Shown: positions 44,818 to 57,040 of the stretch, in pieces
Position numbering within the stretch: the stretch's first letter is position 1
Layout: every line of letters starts with the position of its first letter
Assembly: GCA_029255685.2 (NCBI GenBank)
Contig: CM055318.2
Coordinates: 13,769,001 to 13,833,000 of the forward strand
Length of the DNA: 64,000 nt
Origin: Silene conica
Lineage: Eukaryota > Streptophyta > Magnoliopsida > Caryophyllales > Caryophyllaceae
Direction: 5' to 3'
Position numbers and translations under genes: made by a program
The notes under the pieces: generated by a model
Told to the model about the DNA's origin: nothing
Database searches by the model: none
What the model saw: only the letters and a program-made list of their open reading frames with translations

Positions 44818-45145
44818 GGAGAGTTATTACTATATGTTATTTCCTATGTTTGTTTAAGCTCTTAGTCTTTATTACGTTGGTTTTTGTCGACTTTTCATTT
44901 TCTTTGTTTCTCGAAAACAATCGTTCACCTTGGCTATTTATAGTCTTTGGTTAGTTTGTATTTGGTAATTCAGTTTTCATAATCAAAAATCACCCGTATG
45001 CTTGTTTGGCATTTTCTAGTTTATATTCGAACGCGTTTTTGAATATTGACTTTCGTTCGTACTCAATAGGTCTTGGGTCGTTCATCATTGATAGGTTATA
45101 GGTCTAATCTATCAAATATCGCTTCCGCATTTTCATTTCGTATCA
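44673..45145 (+). repeat. 3' LTR
   Basis: 473 bp, near-identical to the 5' LTR: one substitution and one inserted A in TTTTCTAGTTT. Confidence 0.95.
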
Positions 45146-45387
45146 GCTTGGTTACTCGCTTTTGTAGTCGTTTTCTATCATGTGTGATCTCTTGTAGAAA
45201 TAATGCTCTTTTTAAGGCTTTAATGGAAGATGCATGTTTGATTTGGGTTGGACGGCTTGGACCTATCAAAAGGCGGTGCATTGTAGCAACAATGGATAGA
45301 ATATTGGTTAAGGGGCGTTGTAACAAACCCAGAATATTCCATAAAATAAATAACTTAATATGGAAGATGATCAGAGGATAACAATGA

Positions 45388-46444
45388 TTTTTTTTTTGGT
45401 AAAGAGGAGAAGGTATAAAACCCAAAACTAAAGCAAACGAGAAACAAAAGTAAACGAAAACAGCAAACTAACTACCAACTACCACCATGCTAAACTACAC
45501 CGAAGACTCCGGGACCAAACGAGGCCAAGCTACTCCACTTATATCCTGATGCGCTAACTTGTATAACTGGCTCAGAATATTTGAGAGGTCGAACCGTATC
45601 AATTGGTGCCCTTGTTTCACCCCTTGATTAGCTAGCCAATCTGCACAAGCATTTGTTTCTCGATACGTATGGTGCATTTCCACCCGCCATGGTTGGTCCC
45701 GAATGAAGGCGAGCCAAATTTTCACCATATGACTATGTGCCGTAGGGACACTCGGAATCGACTCCATAAAGCCTACAACCGTCTTCAAATCTGTTTAAAT
45801 AATTAGCTTATCGAAACCTCGTTCCAAGGCAATCATAAGCCGTCGCTTCAACGCCATCAACTCCGCCCGAGTCACGGTTGCAATTCCTAACCGTTCCGCA
45901 AACGCTTCTATAATCTGGCCCGAAGTGTCTCGGAAAATTCCTCCTGCACCCGCTATCCCCGGATTGTCTTTCGAAGCCCTGTCAATGTTCAAAGTCACCC
46001 AGTTGTCGGGAGGTGCTATCCATCGCACGAAAACTTCGACATTTCGTTGTTCATGCCCAAATTCTAGCTCCCTGTTCTCTTTTGCACTCCTAACTTCTTT
46101 TACTCTATTACTTAAGAAGTTAAATTTATTTTCCGCTATCTCATCCGCTCTATCAAAAACCCGACAATTCCTCCATCTCCATAGCCACCATGTCACCACT
46201 ACATAAACCGAAGCCCAATTTTCTATACCCGGTGGCCCACATCCGACAAGTTTTGAATTACCCATTCCCGTAGTGAATTCGATTCATAAAATGAATGACT
46301 GTTCGTTATGGGAAATAAATTCCATACCTTTCTAGCTTCAACGCAGTCTCGGATAATGTGGAGTGTTGTTTCATCAAATCTCCCACACGCTCCACAAATT
46401 GGGTTGTCTGTCAAGTTTCGTCTAGATCGATTGACGTTCCACAA
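45388..46444 (-). mobile_element. 3' fragment of an L1 LINE (zinc-binding and RNase H region), broken
   Basis: On the minus strand this encodes the end of a plant L1 ORF2. A zinc-binding RVT-associated segment (CGACGRFDETTLHIIRDC) comes first, then LWRWRNCRVFD, then an RNase H-like domain (PPDNWVTLNIDRASKDNPG, GAGGIFRDTSG, RAELMALKRRL, RETNACADWLANQG). It is broken by a frame change near 46240-46265 and a stop at about 45795. A 10-T run at 45388-45397 is the poly(A) tail. I could not find a target duplication, so the right border is uncertain. Confidence 0.85.
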
Positions 46445-46995
46445 ATTGTTTCATCAAATATATGTATAAGTTCAAATTCTTTGTTATAAAACTCGAATTC
46501 TACACTATCAGATGTATATATCTATTGTATAATCCTCTAATTGGTGTGGTCCCAGTAAGAGGATCATACATCCGAGGTATTACCACCAATTTTATACTTT
46601 TTGAGCATTTATAATAATGTTTTTGAGTTTTGTTTTAAAAATTATGAGTATTGGTATAAAGTTTTTGAGTTAAGTTATTAAAACATTAAGCTCAAAAATA
46701 TACAATAAAACTCAAAAACATTACATATAAACTTAGTTATATTTTAGTTTTAACGAAAAAAAATTAAAATCTAACTTATAAATTTTTATAAGCTCAGAAA
46801 AAATACACACATGCTCAAAAACAAATAAAGTTTGATGTAATAAGCTCAAAAAAACTCATATGCTCAAAAACAAATAAAGTTTAAGGTAATAAGCTCAAAA
46901 AAATATTCATATGCTCAAAAAAAAATATTCATAAGCTCAAACAAAATATTCATAGGCTCAAAAATTAAGAAAAGTGTGAGGTGGTACCTCCGATG

Positions 46996-47945
46996 TAGGG
47001 ATGGCAGTGGGTCGGGTAAGGGTCTGACCCTAACGGGTCGGGTATGGGTTTGAATTTTTGAGACCCACTCGGGTATGAGTCGGGTATGGGTCTTATATAA
47101 AAACTTCGGGTCGGGTCCGGGTCTTGGTCTTGGGACCCTACCCGACCCTTAGACCCTTATATTTATTAAAAAAAAAGAAAAAGAACAAGAAAATACACAC
47201 ATACGAACGTCAATAACCCAAATAATACACACAAACATATGATCCTTTTTAGTTATCATTAATATACTATACGCATATCCAAATAACCATTAAGAATAAC
47301 GAGGAAATTGATGAAAATGATGAGTTTGGGTACGGTAAATGATACTCCCTCCTATTCCATATTTTGTTCCCCTTTGGGTTGGGCACGCGGATTAAGGTGA
47401 AGAATAAAATAAGTGTAAAAAATTGGTTGGAGTTTGGTGATAGGAGAGAGGGATGAATAATTAGGAATTAAATAAGAATTAGTGGGCCACAAACATTAAA
47501 AAAGTAATAAAATATGAGTAAAAAGAGTTGGTGGGGTTTGATAATAGGAGAGAGAAATGAATAAAATAAGAATAAAAGTTTCCAAAATAGGAAAGGGGAA
47601 GAAAACCTGAATAATCCGTTTTAGGAAATAGGGAAGAAAATATGGAATAGGAGGGAGTATAATATAGGGTCGGGTATGGGTAATGATCCAAATAACCAAG
47701 ACTTTGTAATACTTTAATCAAACTTTGTAATTTAATTCGAAGTTTGGTACATTTTATTGAATGACTCGTTAAGAAAAAATTAGACCCTATGGGTAGACCC
47801 TACCCGGACCCAGACCCAGACCCATTAGGGTCGGGTATGGTCCATTAAATTCAGACCCTTTAGGGTATGGGTCGGGTATGGGTCTAAGGTTTTTTACTTC
47901 GGTTCGGGTCAGACCCTACCCAGAGCCTACCCATTGCCAACCCTA
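46996..47945. mobile_element. hAT-type element nested in the Mutator MITE
   Basis: The ends TAGGGATGGCAGTGGGT and the complement of ACCCATTGCCAACCCTA match at 15 of 17 positions. A perfect 8-bp duplication, CTCCGATG, flanks it (46988-46995, 47946-47953). Both arms are arrays of GGGTCGGGTATGGGTC-type motifs. It has no coding capacity. Confidence 0.93.
47345..47657. mobile_element. Stowaway MITE nested in the hAT element
   Basis: The ends CTCCCTCCTATTCCATATTT and the complement of AAATATGGAATAGGAGGGAG are a perfect inverted repeat over 20 bases. TA flanks both sides (47343-47344, 47658-47659). At 313 bp, this is the youngest of the three nested insertions. Confidence 0.92.
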
Positions 47946-48228
47946 CTCCGATGTATGTTCCTATTTCTCGTGTGGTCCGGTTTGACGAGTGTAAGAACGA
48001 ACATTGGAAAAGTTGAGACGATCAAAATGCAATCGAAAACCCAAACGAAAGCCCAAAGGAGGAGAAGAGTCTAGAGACAAGAGCGGACATGAGGGCATGC
48101 GGTATAAATGATGTCCACCCTCTTCAAATCTGGAACCATAACAAACGCTCTCATCAATCTTAGACGTATTTGTCTGACATCCACAACTAACTTCATCGTC
48201 TCCCTCCTTTTCTCTCTACGACTACAAC

Positions 48229-50862
48229 ATGCCTCGCCGTTCCGCAGGTGATTTCCTCTTTTCTCCTCGCTCTCTTTTCTTCCATTTACCATTTTTTTAT
48301 TTGATATCTCAATTACTCAGTTTTATCATTCATCCAAGATTTTGCATGCTAATATATATGTCTAGTTTTTAGTTGAGATTATAGCTCTGTTTTATTTCAT
48401 TGTATCCTTATTATTGTACCCTTCTCGTCGCAATCATTTGTTGAACAAGTTTTTTGATATGGAAGAATATTCAAAATTAAATGTAATACTGCCTTATCAC
48501 CTTATGTTTTAATTTTCTTAGGGCAAACCCAATATTGATTTACGAGTAGTTTTTATCTCATACTCCTCAGCCCCAATCTTGTTTGTTTGCATTTGATTAA
48601 AATACACCTCTTATAAAGAATAAAAGAGGCAAACAAATGATTGGGATAAAGGGGCACCATAGAATTATTGATTTCGTTTTGATGTTTGTACGTATATCAG
48701 GATTCATTAAAACCCCAATTAGATTAGCGTATTGTTTTTCGATTTCACTGAAAAACTAAGTTAATCTAGCAAAATCGTACATAGAAGCAGGTAACTAAAG
48801 GCCGTTTAGAATTAACTTTTGGTTTGATATTCTTATCATAAAGTGCAACAAGGCTTTTAAAGTTGGTTCTTTTTGGGTTCTATAGGTCTAAGCTAAACTG
48901 AAATACGATTTATTAAGGTCACAAAAGATGAAGACGGATACTATCCGTCACACAGCAATGCAGGTGGGAAGACTAGTGGAGGAAAATAGAGCATTTCCAC
49001 GGGTCATGCCACTTGCATTTTTTGAGTGAGACATTATCCGTCTTTAGCACCAGAGTTTGTGACTGATAGTGTCCGTCCTCAATGAGAATTTGTGTAAGGT
49101 CAATGTACAGGGCAAATCTAGAAATAATTTTTTGGGATATTGAATTTTCCTTATTTTGCCAGAATTTTAGGGTAGAAAAAATCGACAATCTTAATCATTT
49201 CTTGGAAATATAGGGTAGCGAGTGGCCGAGTGCTACCCTTCGCTACTAGTTGGGTTCCTCACTGACAGCATATTATCCTTAAGAAAATTAGTTGCTTTGT
49301 GATTTCATAAGTTAGAATTATGATTATTGGGTTCATGACATTATCAACAGTAAACCTACTGCATCTTTTGAACTCTGAATAACTACTATAAACTTAAATG
49401 CTACTTCTTGTGATGCTTCAGGAAGATCCGCCCGCCCCGCTCCTCGTCCTGCAGCTCGTAGCCCTCCTCCAAAGACAGGTAATTTCTCACATATAGCCAA
49501 AGGCAGTGGTACTTAGCCTATTTGTTGGCTCATGTAGTGGATGAGAATAATTTTTATCCACATTTTTGTTGGTCCTTACAAGATTGACCTCCTGACTCTA
49601 CTATTTGGCAGCTGTGACAAAGTAGAAATTTTGCTTCATTGTTACTCCCTCCCTGTTTATGGAATTGCAATATTTGTTACAAAGTACTAAGGTTCTGAGG
49701 AAAAAATGTGTCTCACCCGATAAGGTAGTGTTCTTTGACACACAAAAACTGACCAAAGTAGGAATATGACAATTCCATGAATACGCCATGCCTAAAATGG
49801 GAAATGTTGCATTCCATACAATTGGGGGGTGGATAGTTTAATGATATGTTTTGCTTTTGCTAGAAACGGTACAAGATACGAAAATAAAATTGACATACCT
49901 TATGGAAGTGGAACTTTTGTTCGCTTTGGTAGCGTCTATTGTGGTGTTTTCTATGCTATATGGTTTATGAAATTGTAGGCTAAGATTTTCATTATTCTAC
50001 TGTGTATGCTTCAATGAAAATAATTATTTGCAGTTAACCAAGCTCCACCTCCAGCACCAGTTCCAGCTTCCAGTGGAGGAACGCTCCTCGGTGGTCTTGG
50101 GGCTACAATAGGCCAAGGTATGAATTGGCTTGTGTGGTTGGGAATTGCAGTCATTTTTTGTAATTACTAATATGCCTGCCTGTTTGTTGCAACTGCAATT
50201 GCTGCTCCAGGTCTGGCTTTTGGAACTGGCAGTGCTGTGGCACACAGGGCTGTGGATGCAGTTATGGGTCCTCGCACAATTCAACATGAAATGGTTAATT
50301 CCGAGGCTGCTCAACCAGCAGCTGCTGCTAATAGTATCAGTGATGCTTGTGGTGTTCACTCAAAGGCCTTCCAAGATGTATGTGATTTCTTATTAGTACA
50401 TCAAACTTCTCAAATCTATATCTCCAGTAATTCAATTTGTCTAGCTAGTCGCTCCCAAAATTTTGGAATAGCTATATATATTGTTCTGTGGTGGTTTAGT
50501 TTTGATTAGACTTGGAAGGCGGAAAGTGATCCCTCCAATTCTTTCTAAACCTCTCTTCTCATAGAAGACATTGTTGTCCTACCTTCAATTTCCCATCCAA
50601 ACAAGCCCTAAAACTTGAAAATAATTCACCTTTTTAGAATTTTTCTAATTTTGGTCGTTCCCCATGCTGTTATCAAAGTCGATTATTGATGCAAATTTGA
50701 TTATGCATATTGACTATAGCTCCAGAGCGTGTGCTTCTCTTATGTTGGCCTCATATGTTGATGCAGTGCTTAAACAGCTACGGAAGCGACATTAGCAAGT
50801 GCCAGTTCTACCTTGACATGTTGAGCGAGTGCAAGAGAAACTCAGGGGTTATGGGTGCTTGA
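48229..50862 (+). CDS. CHCHD2/CHCHD10-like mitochondrial twin-CX9C protein
   Basis: Five exons (48229-48247, 49422-49478, 50034-50117, 50211-50377, 50767-50862) give 140 residues, with agreeing GT-AG phases. The C-terminal CHCH domain has two CX9C pairs: C-GVHSKAFQD-C and C-QFYLDMLSE-C. These form two disulfides through the Mia40 import route into the mitochondrial intermembrane space. Before it lies a Gly/Ala-rich hydrophobic segment (GGTLLGGLGATIGQGLAFG), and the N-terminus is Arg/Pro/Ala-rich (MPRRSAGRSARPAPRPAARS), as in the CHCHD2/10/Mix17 family. Relatives act in respiratory-chain and cristae organisation and, in animals, also as a nuclear stress regulator; the role here is inferred. 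The 5' UTR lies in the 150 bp after the nested transposons, so its promoter must be close to or inside them. Confidence 0.93.
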
Positions 50863-52163
50863 AGTTAATACTGATGATATACATAATTTTAAAACTTTGG
50901 AAAGTGGTGTTGTACTCATGTGTAGTCTTTGTCTATTTTCTTGGACTGCAGCCTCTGTATAATGCTATGATTGGCAACTTCATGCTTTGGTCTTTCCCAA
51001 GCTTTAACTGCCGTTAAATAAGTAAATTTGTACTGCTTCTCCGGACAAATGTGCGCTTTTTACAATAAACGCAGTTGCTGGCTTCTCGACAAATGTGCGC
51101 TTCCACAATAAAGGCAACGATTTTTGTTAGCTGTTTACTAGTGTTTTTGAGGTATCCTTTCCCCTTGATATGGCATGAAGCTTTCAGTATCCACCATCAA
51201 TCCGTAAGGATAAATATAAGGCGATGATAATTCCACTGCATTTTTGTTTAATGTCCTGACGATGAGGCGATAACTCCACACCATTTTTGTTAAATGACCA
51301 AAAACGATAGTGGTTATCACTAGCCTTATAAGTTATAACAACCAATGCAGTTAATGCTTATTACAAGTGGAAGCAGTTGGTATCCGGAAAGTGTGTGAAT
51401 TGGCCATTACTAACAGGATCTTTCATCTGATTATGGGTTCTTCATCAGATTGCGGGTGTTGAAAGGGAACATCATCTGGTGAAGAGAGTGGAGATATCAC
51501 CGACAAAGATGGTCTTGTACACCACTCCGAAAAAAGAGGAGAGGGGAGGAGAGGGGAAATAGGGGGAGAAAGGGGGTTCATTATCCTCCCCCTCCTACCC
51601 CTTAACTTATCAAAACAAAAGATATTCGATTGAAAATGGAAAAGGAAGTCGAATAGGAAAGACAGAATGGAAAGAGAGGAGAGGAGAAGGGGAAAGGTGG
51701 ATGAGAGTTTTTCACTTCAAATTCCTTAAAAGCTACTCGTATTTTGCTATCCAAACAATAGTAATTATCTCCGTTTAAATCTTTTCCTCCCTTTGTTTCC
51801 AGACCCCTATCGAAACAAGGATAATGTGTTGAAAGAACATTCTACAAAAAGTTCCTCCGTACTTACCAGTTTTCTTTTGTGTTGTTACAGCTAAAACAAC
51901 CTCTTTTTCTCATAAGCTGCACCTGGATGAGTTTCCATTTACAAAATAGAAGCTTCCTAAAAGCCACCTTCATACAATTGCTATAGCCTACAGAGCGGTT
52001 GCTTCTCCCGGAACTCTAATCTTTGGAATTTTCGCCATCAACACGTGTTAATTACTTACTGGACTACAAGTTACCATTTAGTTATCTACTGCCTTTGACT
52101 GAACAAAAGATATCAGTCTCAAGTCTCAACTCTCAACATGGATTAAGCCTCCTAAACTAATAA
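50863..52163. other. Intergenic region between convergent genes
   Basis: It contains the 3' UTR of the CHCH gene, a 38-46-bp imperfect tandem repeat of GACAAATGTGCGCTT (about 51040-51120) and a purine-rich stretch at 51530-51835 that resembles a decayed copy of the Tourist-like family at 4998-5409. No gene is seen. Confidence 0.5.
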
Positions 52164-55100
52164 TCATCTCTCATTAATAAAAGACTGGAGCATGCTGAAT
52201 GCCGCCTGAGTTTGATTAAATGTCCCGGATATTCTTGCCCTACCATCATTTCCTGGCAAAGGATCATAAAATCTGATAGTTGCACCTGTAATCTGAATTA
52301 CATGCAAGTTAGGATATTACAACGTGACATTACTTGCTTGTAATCAAACCAATTAAGAAAACAATAATAACACGGTGAGAATAAAGACTCAACATTTTGA
52401 AAAATCTGACTATATAAGGAATTTACCTGTCTGATGCGAGCTATATTGGAACCATCTTTGCCATAGACACGGCCAAATACATTTGCAGGGACACCAATAT
52501 CCAGTTCTGCATTTCGGATGAAAATTTGACCATCCTTGCTGCACTTAATTAGCAACAGATGGTCAACAGTTCGGCAAATATAAAAGCTGACTAAATGCAT
52601 TACAGCAAAATTTTAATTGCTACACTCTCTTTGTTCTGACTCCTAACCAATTGTTTGTGTTGGCTACAGATTGACTTTTTATGTATGCACTATGCACTAT
52701 GCACATGCAAATGGGCAGCCGCAAGGGAGGGAGTGCTAAACTGCTAATGCCTAAAGGCCATAAACCAATTATAGTTAGGTTGTCATAAATAAACTTAAAT
52801 TGGGACAACCTTAAAATAGATACATACAATGAGTCAGAAGTCAGAACAAAGAATCAGTACCAACTCTAGCAAGCAAGCAGCATGCTAGAGCTGCAGTCCA
52901 GATTTATACCCAATTACCCATAGTTAAGTGGTGAGTCTTGTTGAGGCCGTTATATATGTGAGATTAACCTAAATATCACAAATACTTGTGTAAGGCGGTT
53001 CTACACAAATTTATCGTAAAACAGGATCTTTTAGTAATCATTTTACCCACTAATAGGGTTGTGTTCATGATCCGTTTTACAATTATATTAGTGTAAAACA
53101 GTCTTAAACAAGACTAACTCCCTAAATATTTATAGTTAACCACATATCCGGATAGGGGAAATTAACAGGGAATTATCCACAACCTGCCAAGATCGAAACT
53201 ACTCGCAGATGTCACAGCATCAGAGTCAACTTGATTTTCTGTAGCAAGTGCCAGCAGATCTCCAGGAAATAACTGCGAGCATAAACCCCCTTAATGACAT
53301 AAGTATATAAATATTTAAGTCCAGTTACAAGCTATCCTACTATAGCATGGCTGCAAGGACAAATAGATGAAATTGAACCTTTGATGGCCGAACTTTTGGC
53401 TGATCAGAAAGTGCAAGGTGATCAATTGCGTCTGTTATGACAGCAGTTTGGTGTAGCCGAGGGGGTCGACCTAATATTTCATGTGGAAGAAGAGGAACAT
53501 TTTTCTTTACCAAAAACATTTTCTCCCTTAAAGCCCAAGTGATTTGAAAAAGGCAAACAAGCACATCAGAAAGCTCGCCTACTACCTACAAGATGCGAAT
53601 GCAAACATTAGGAGTTTAGGAGACAAGGAAATGCAGTATCACATCAAACAAAATAATAGTCCCTCCTATTTCTTCTGTTGTTCCCTTTTCATTTTGACAC
53701 AAGAAATTAGAGAATCAATTTGGACCACACAATGCATATGACTCAACATTAAATTGATTTTGGACCACACAAAATTGTCTAAAAGAGGAAATAGGGAACA
53801 TCAATGTAATTGGACCAAAACGGAAAGAGAAACAACATAGAAAATAGGAGGTAGTATAGTTATCTACAAATGCTTCAAAGGTCAGGCGACCGATTTTTCC
53901 CAGCAGATCATACCATGAAATAAAGCTATTGCACAACAAGAAATAATGAGGATGAGAGAGATGCTTAAATGTTTCCCAGCAGGTCATACCATCATAAATA
54001 CGACCGCCACATAATTTTAAAACAAAAAGAAAGATTTTATTCTAGGAGAAGAAGAGAATGTTTCCTCTAGAATCTGATGCGTTAGGACACGAAATTCACA
54101 TTCCAGATTTTTAGTTAATCGCTGAAATTGTGATTACTAATATTAGCAGCTAATAGTCACTAGCATCCCTTTCAAAGACCAAGTACGTTCCGAATAGATA
54201 AAACAGCAGCAGTAGCAACAATAAAAGAAACACATCATTTAATGACTCTACACATGTCTTGAAATATAGAACGGTTTGATTGCGGATGCCCTTGTATGAA
54301 TTAACTACAACTCCCTCCGTCCTGTCATCTGTTTACCTTTACATTTGGCACAAATACCAAAGAGGCAGAGTAAAGTTCAAGTCTACCCTTCATCATTCTA
54401 TCCCACCACTTGAATGACCCTCCCCCAGCCACAGCTCCCTCCGTCCTGCCTTGCTTCCTGGACATTCTCTCCCTCACCTCAATGTCTCACCAGTTGGATA
54501 GTGTAGTAATTTAACAAGACAAATGCTAATTCCAAAATGTAAACAAGAAGTAAACAAATGATTTATACACCAAAAAATAGAAAACAAATGGCTTTGACCG
54601 GAGAGAGTACTTCACGATACAAAAAACACAGGCACTTCACTTTGTCATTTTTTTTGGAAATTTAACAGTGTATTAGGAAAACTTATTGAATATCAAGGAA
54701 GAATAGCACAATGAAGCTGATTACTTTAATAGACAAATAATAAGACCTGTATTATTTTCCCACCAGCAGAAGCTAATTGAGTTTGATGAATATCCAATAT
54801 CTGCACTTCAGTATTTAGCATATTTGATTGCAAATCAAGACCATCCGTTTGGTTGAATGGAATCAGCAACCTTGCCTTTACAGTCCCACCTGAAGCATGC
54901 CCAGATCTACTGCTATTGTCCAAGGATCTAGTGAAGACACAAGATACAGCACTTTGTGTAGGCGAATACTGATCCTTGCCCTACAAATGAGAAACCATTA
55001 CACATTTATATTTGAAGGACAAAGCAAGAACCTAGTCAAGTTAGGTTGTCCATCTATCTACATGCAGGGAAAAAAGAAGTTCACCACAAAATAAAAACGG

Positions 55101-57040
55101 AAACTCGGAAAGCAAATACTGCATACATAGCTTAATCTGTGAATTGCCCTTCATCACTAGCCCTACTAACCTACGGTTGAATCAGATACAAAGGCCCAAT
55201 ATAGAAAGAATCCAGGACAACTTATTTCTTGGAACAAGGACAAAGATCCCCAATTGGAGAGAAAACAACATAGATTTGACAAACCTCCATAGCAGAAACC
55301 TTGATGACAAACTCATCACACCCAACAATCGGAGGTGACACCACAATAGAAGCTCCGGTTTCCTTTTCAAGATTTTTGATTACAGTCTCTTCCCAGCCAA
55401 CTAAGCCACCAGATACATGAGCAGGGCATATCAGCCGGAAAGCAACTTCTCTAATGTCTATGTCCGAAACATGACTTTGGTTTCTGTCTCCTGACTCCAT
55501 CACACAACATGCTTCTTTCTGCACTACCAGATCGCGAGAGGGTCCCCACGATGCTGCAGTTGAACCACGAGAGCGACTTGATTCTTTCCACTCCCCTTGA
55601 AGACGATCTGTTACAGCAACCAGAGCTTTCTTTACTGCAAGAGACGCACCAGTTATCTGTAATGCAACAAGTACAAGTTGAAGAATGGTAAACCCAAAAG
55701 AAATGACAGTTTTTTTCTTTGAAAGGAAAGACATGCTAGAAATTATGAAGACCATATTATTATGTGCACCATGTATGTTGTCATACATGTAATCAAATTA
55801 AGGACTATACCATAATAGAATAACAATGTAGCATTTCCAATCCCTCATTATAATTCTTGTAATCTAACCTCTGTTACCTCTCATTACCACAATACCACAA
55901 ATTAGGCAGTAATGAAATTGGGTTTACACAATGGATTCAATTCTTGATCACTGCGCTAAAACACCACAACAACTATACCGAAGCCTTAATCAGAAAGACC
56001 CAAACTAATTTGGGGTCGTCTCATACAAATATCACCACACTACCTATTACATTACCGCAACGCTTCAATAGCTATTACCCTTGCATTAGAAACACAATGA
56101 GAATGTACATCACCACATTATCTATTATCTCGACAACGAACAAGTTAGTAAACCATAACACCACTTGTTTTTATCAACGCATGATTTCTGTCCCTTTCTG
56201 CTAAAGATTAAATTAGAAACAAACAACTTTGAAAACATTAAGCTTTTACTGGATCACGCAAACAAGAATACAAGATTGTGGAAATAAGAATTTCATCAAA
56301 AACAACACAAGTTACCAAATTGTGACCTAAATTTAAAACAACATACAACATTCATCATATACAATATACATCAATAAACAAGAATTTCATCACAATTGCA
56401 CAAGTTACCAAAATTAGAAACAACACTTAAGTATACAACATACATCATATACATCAATCAATAAACAAGAATCTCATCCCAACAACACCGAGAAGATGAA
56501 GAAGACGACAACAACAACAACAACAACAACAATGACAAGCGCAGAGACGACGATAACAACCTGAATCAATTCATCGGAGATATGAGCGCAAAGAGGAAGC
56601 AACTCAGGCGACAAAACCCTAACAGAAGCAGCACCACTCTCCCTCTCAATCCTCTTCATTTCCGCGTCTCTCTTCCACACCTCACCTCCACTAACCACCA
56701 GCAACCTACAACCATTCACCGCCGCATACCCGTCTTCCACAATCTCATAAACCCTAAGCAACGCCGCCTGCGCCGCCGACAAATGAAATTTCGCCACTCC
56801 GCCAGCGTTATCCTTCACTATTACCGTCCTATCCACGTTCGCCCGCCCGACGACGTGAATAACACGCTCTACACAACCCTGGAGCGTGTCGTCCACGCGT
56901 ATGGTCATGACGCCAGTGTCGCGGATGATAGCCTTCTGTACGTTGCCATTGTAGCCGATGACGGCACCGCCTGCGGCAGGTGGAGCCAATATGCGGAATT
57001 CGACGTGGTCTCGAGGTACGAGTATTGGTGGTTTCGACAT
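52164..57040 (-). CDS. Multi-KH-domain RNA-binding protein (HEN4/RCF3-like)
   Basis: Seven minus-strand exons (56561-57040, 55285-55656, 54747-54980, 53379-53585, 53184-53272, 52427-52538, 52164-52292) give 540 residues. All phases agree and the total (1623 nt) is divisible by three. It is a nuclear-type KH protein expected to bind single-stranded RNA and act in mRNA processing. Five KH modules can be placed. KH1 (about 13-65) has an intact GYNG loop and KH5 (about 467-538) has an intact GKDG loop with the family signature VPANVFGRVYGKDGSNIARIRQ. KH2 (about 105-185) and KH4 (about 315-395) have lost the GxxG loop, and KH3 (about 218-290) has GWEE. The acceptor of exon 4 is placed before GTAGTAGGC because this restores a KH helix (VVGELSDVLVCLFQ). 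Stowaway-type MITEs sit in intron 3. Confidence 0.88.
53659..53854. mobile_element. Stowaway-type MITE in a KH-gene intron
   Basis: Inverted ends (GTCCCTCCTATTTCTTCTGT and the complement of ACATAGAAAATAGGAGGTAG) are flanked by TA. The interior repeats TTGGACCACACAA twice. It is old, with several mismatches. Confidence 0.7.
54311..54607. mobile_element. Degraded Stowaway-type MITE in the same intron
   Basis: It begins CTCCCTCCGTCCTGTCATC and ends with ACCGGAGAGAG before TA. A second CTCCCTCCGTCCTGCC at about 54438 suggests a nested or duplicated partial copy. Confidence 0.5.

Larger units (their letters stand above)
39876..45145 (+). mobile_element. Full-length Ty3/gypsy chromovirus-like LTR retrotransposon
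   Basis: The element is 5270 bp, bounded by LTRs that start TG and end CA, and flanked by a perfect 5-bp duplication, GCTTG (39871-39875, 45146-45150). Order is 5' LTR, primer site, gag, protease, reverse transcriptase, RNase H, integrase, polypurine tract, 3' LTR, the Ty3/gypsy order. The two LTRs differ by one substitution (39922 versus 44719) and one 1-base indel, so insertion was very recent. The pol reading frame runs through the polypurine tract into the 3' LTR, as in CRM-type chromoviruses. The protease core IIDGGSCTNVAS also suggests a CRM/Galadriel-like chromovirus, though a chromodomain is not obvious. Gag and pol share a frame but are split by one TAA. Confidence 0.95.
46553..47969. 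mobile_element. Mutator-type MITE carrying nested insertions
   Basis: It starts CAGTAAGAGGATCATACATC and ends GATGTATGTTCCTATTTCTC, and is flanked by a perfect 9-bp duplication, GTGTGGTCC (46544-46552, 47970-47978). It is the same family as 31202-31612. Without its 958 bp of inserted sequence and target duplication it would be about 459 bp. The host insertion is the oldest of three stacked events. Confidence 0.88.

Noticed and set aside
45096..45425. Open frames on both strands between the LTR element and the L1 fragment
   Set aside because: No recognisable family. The frames overlap the LTR end and L1 tail. Treated as non-coding.
48071..48292. Minus-strand frame over the CHCH gene 5' UTR
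   Set aside because: Shadow of the leader and first exon. No similarity to known proteins.
53379..53540. Alternative KH exon 4 starting at AAAATG after AAGGGAG
   Set aside because: It is also in phase, but it removes a KH helix that is encoded upstream and conserved in type. The acceptor before 53585 restores it.
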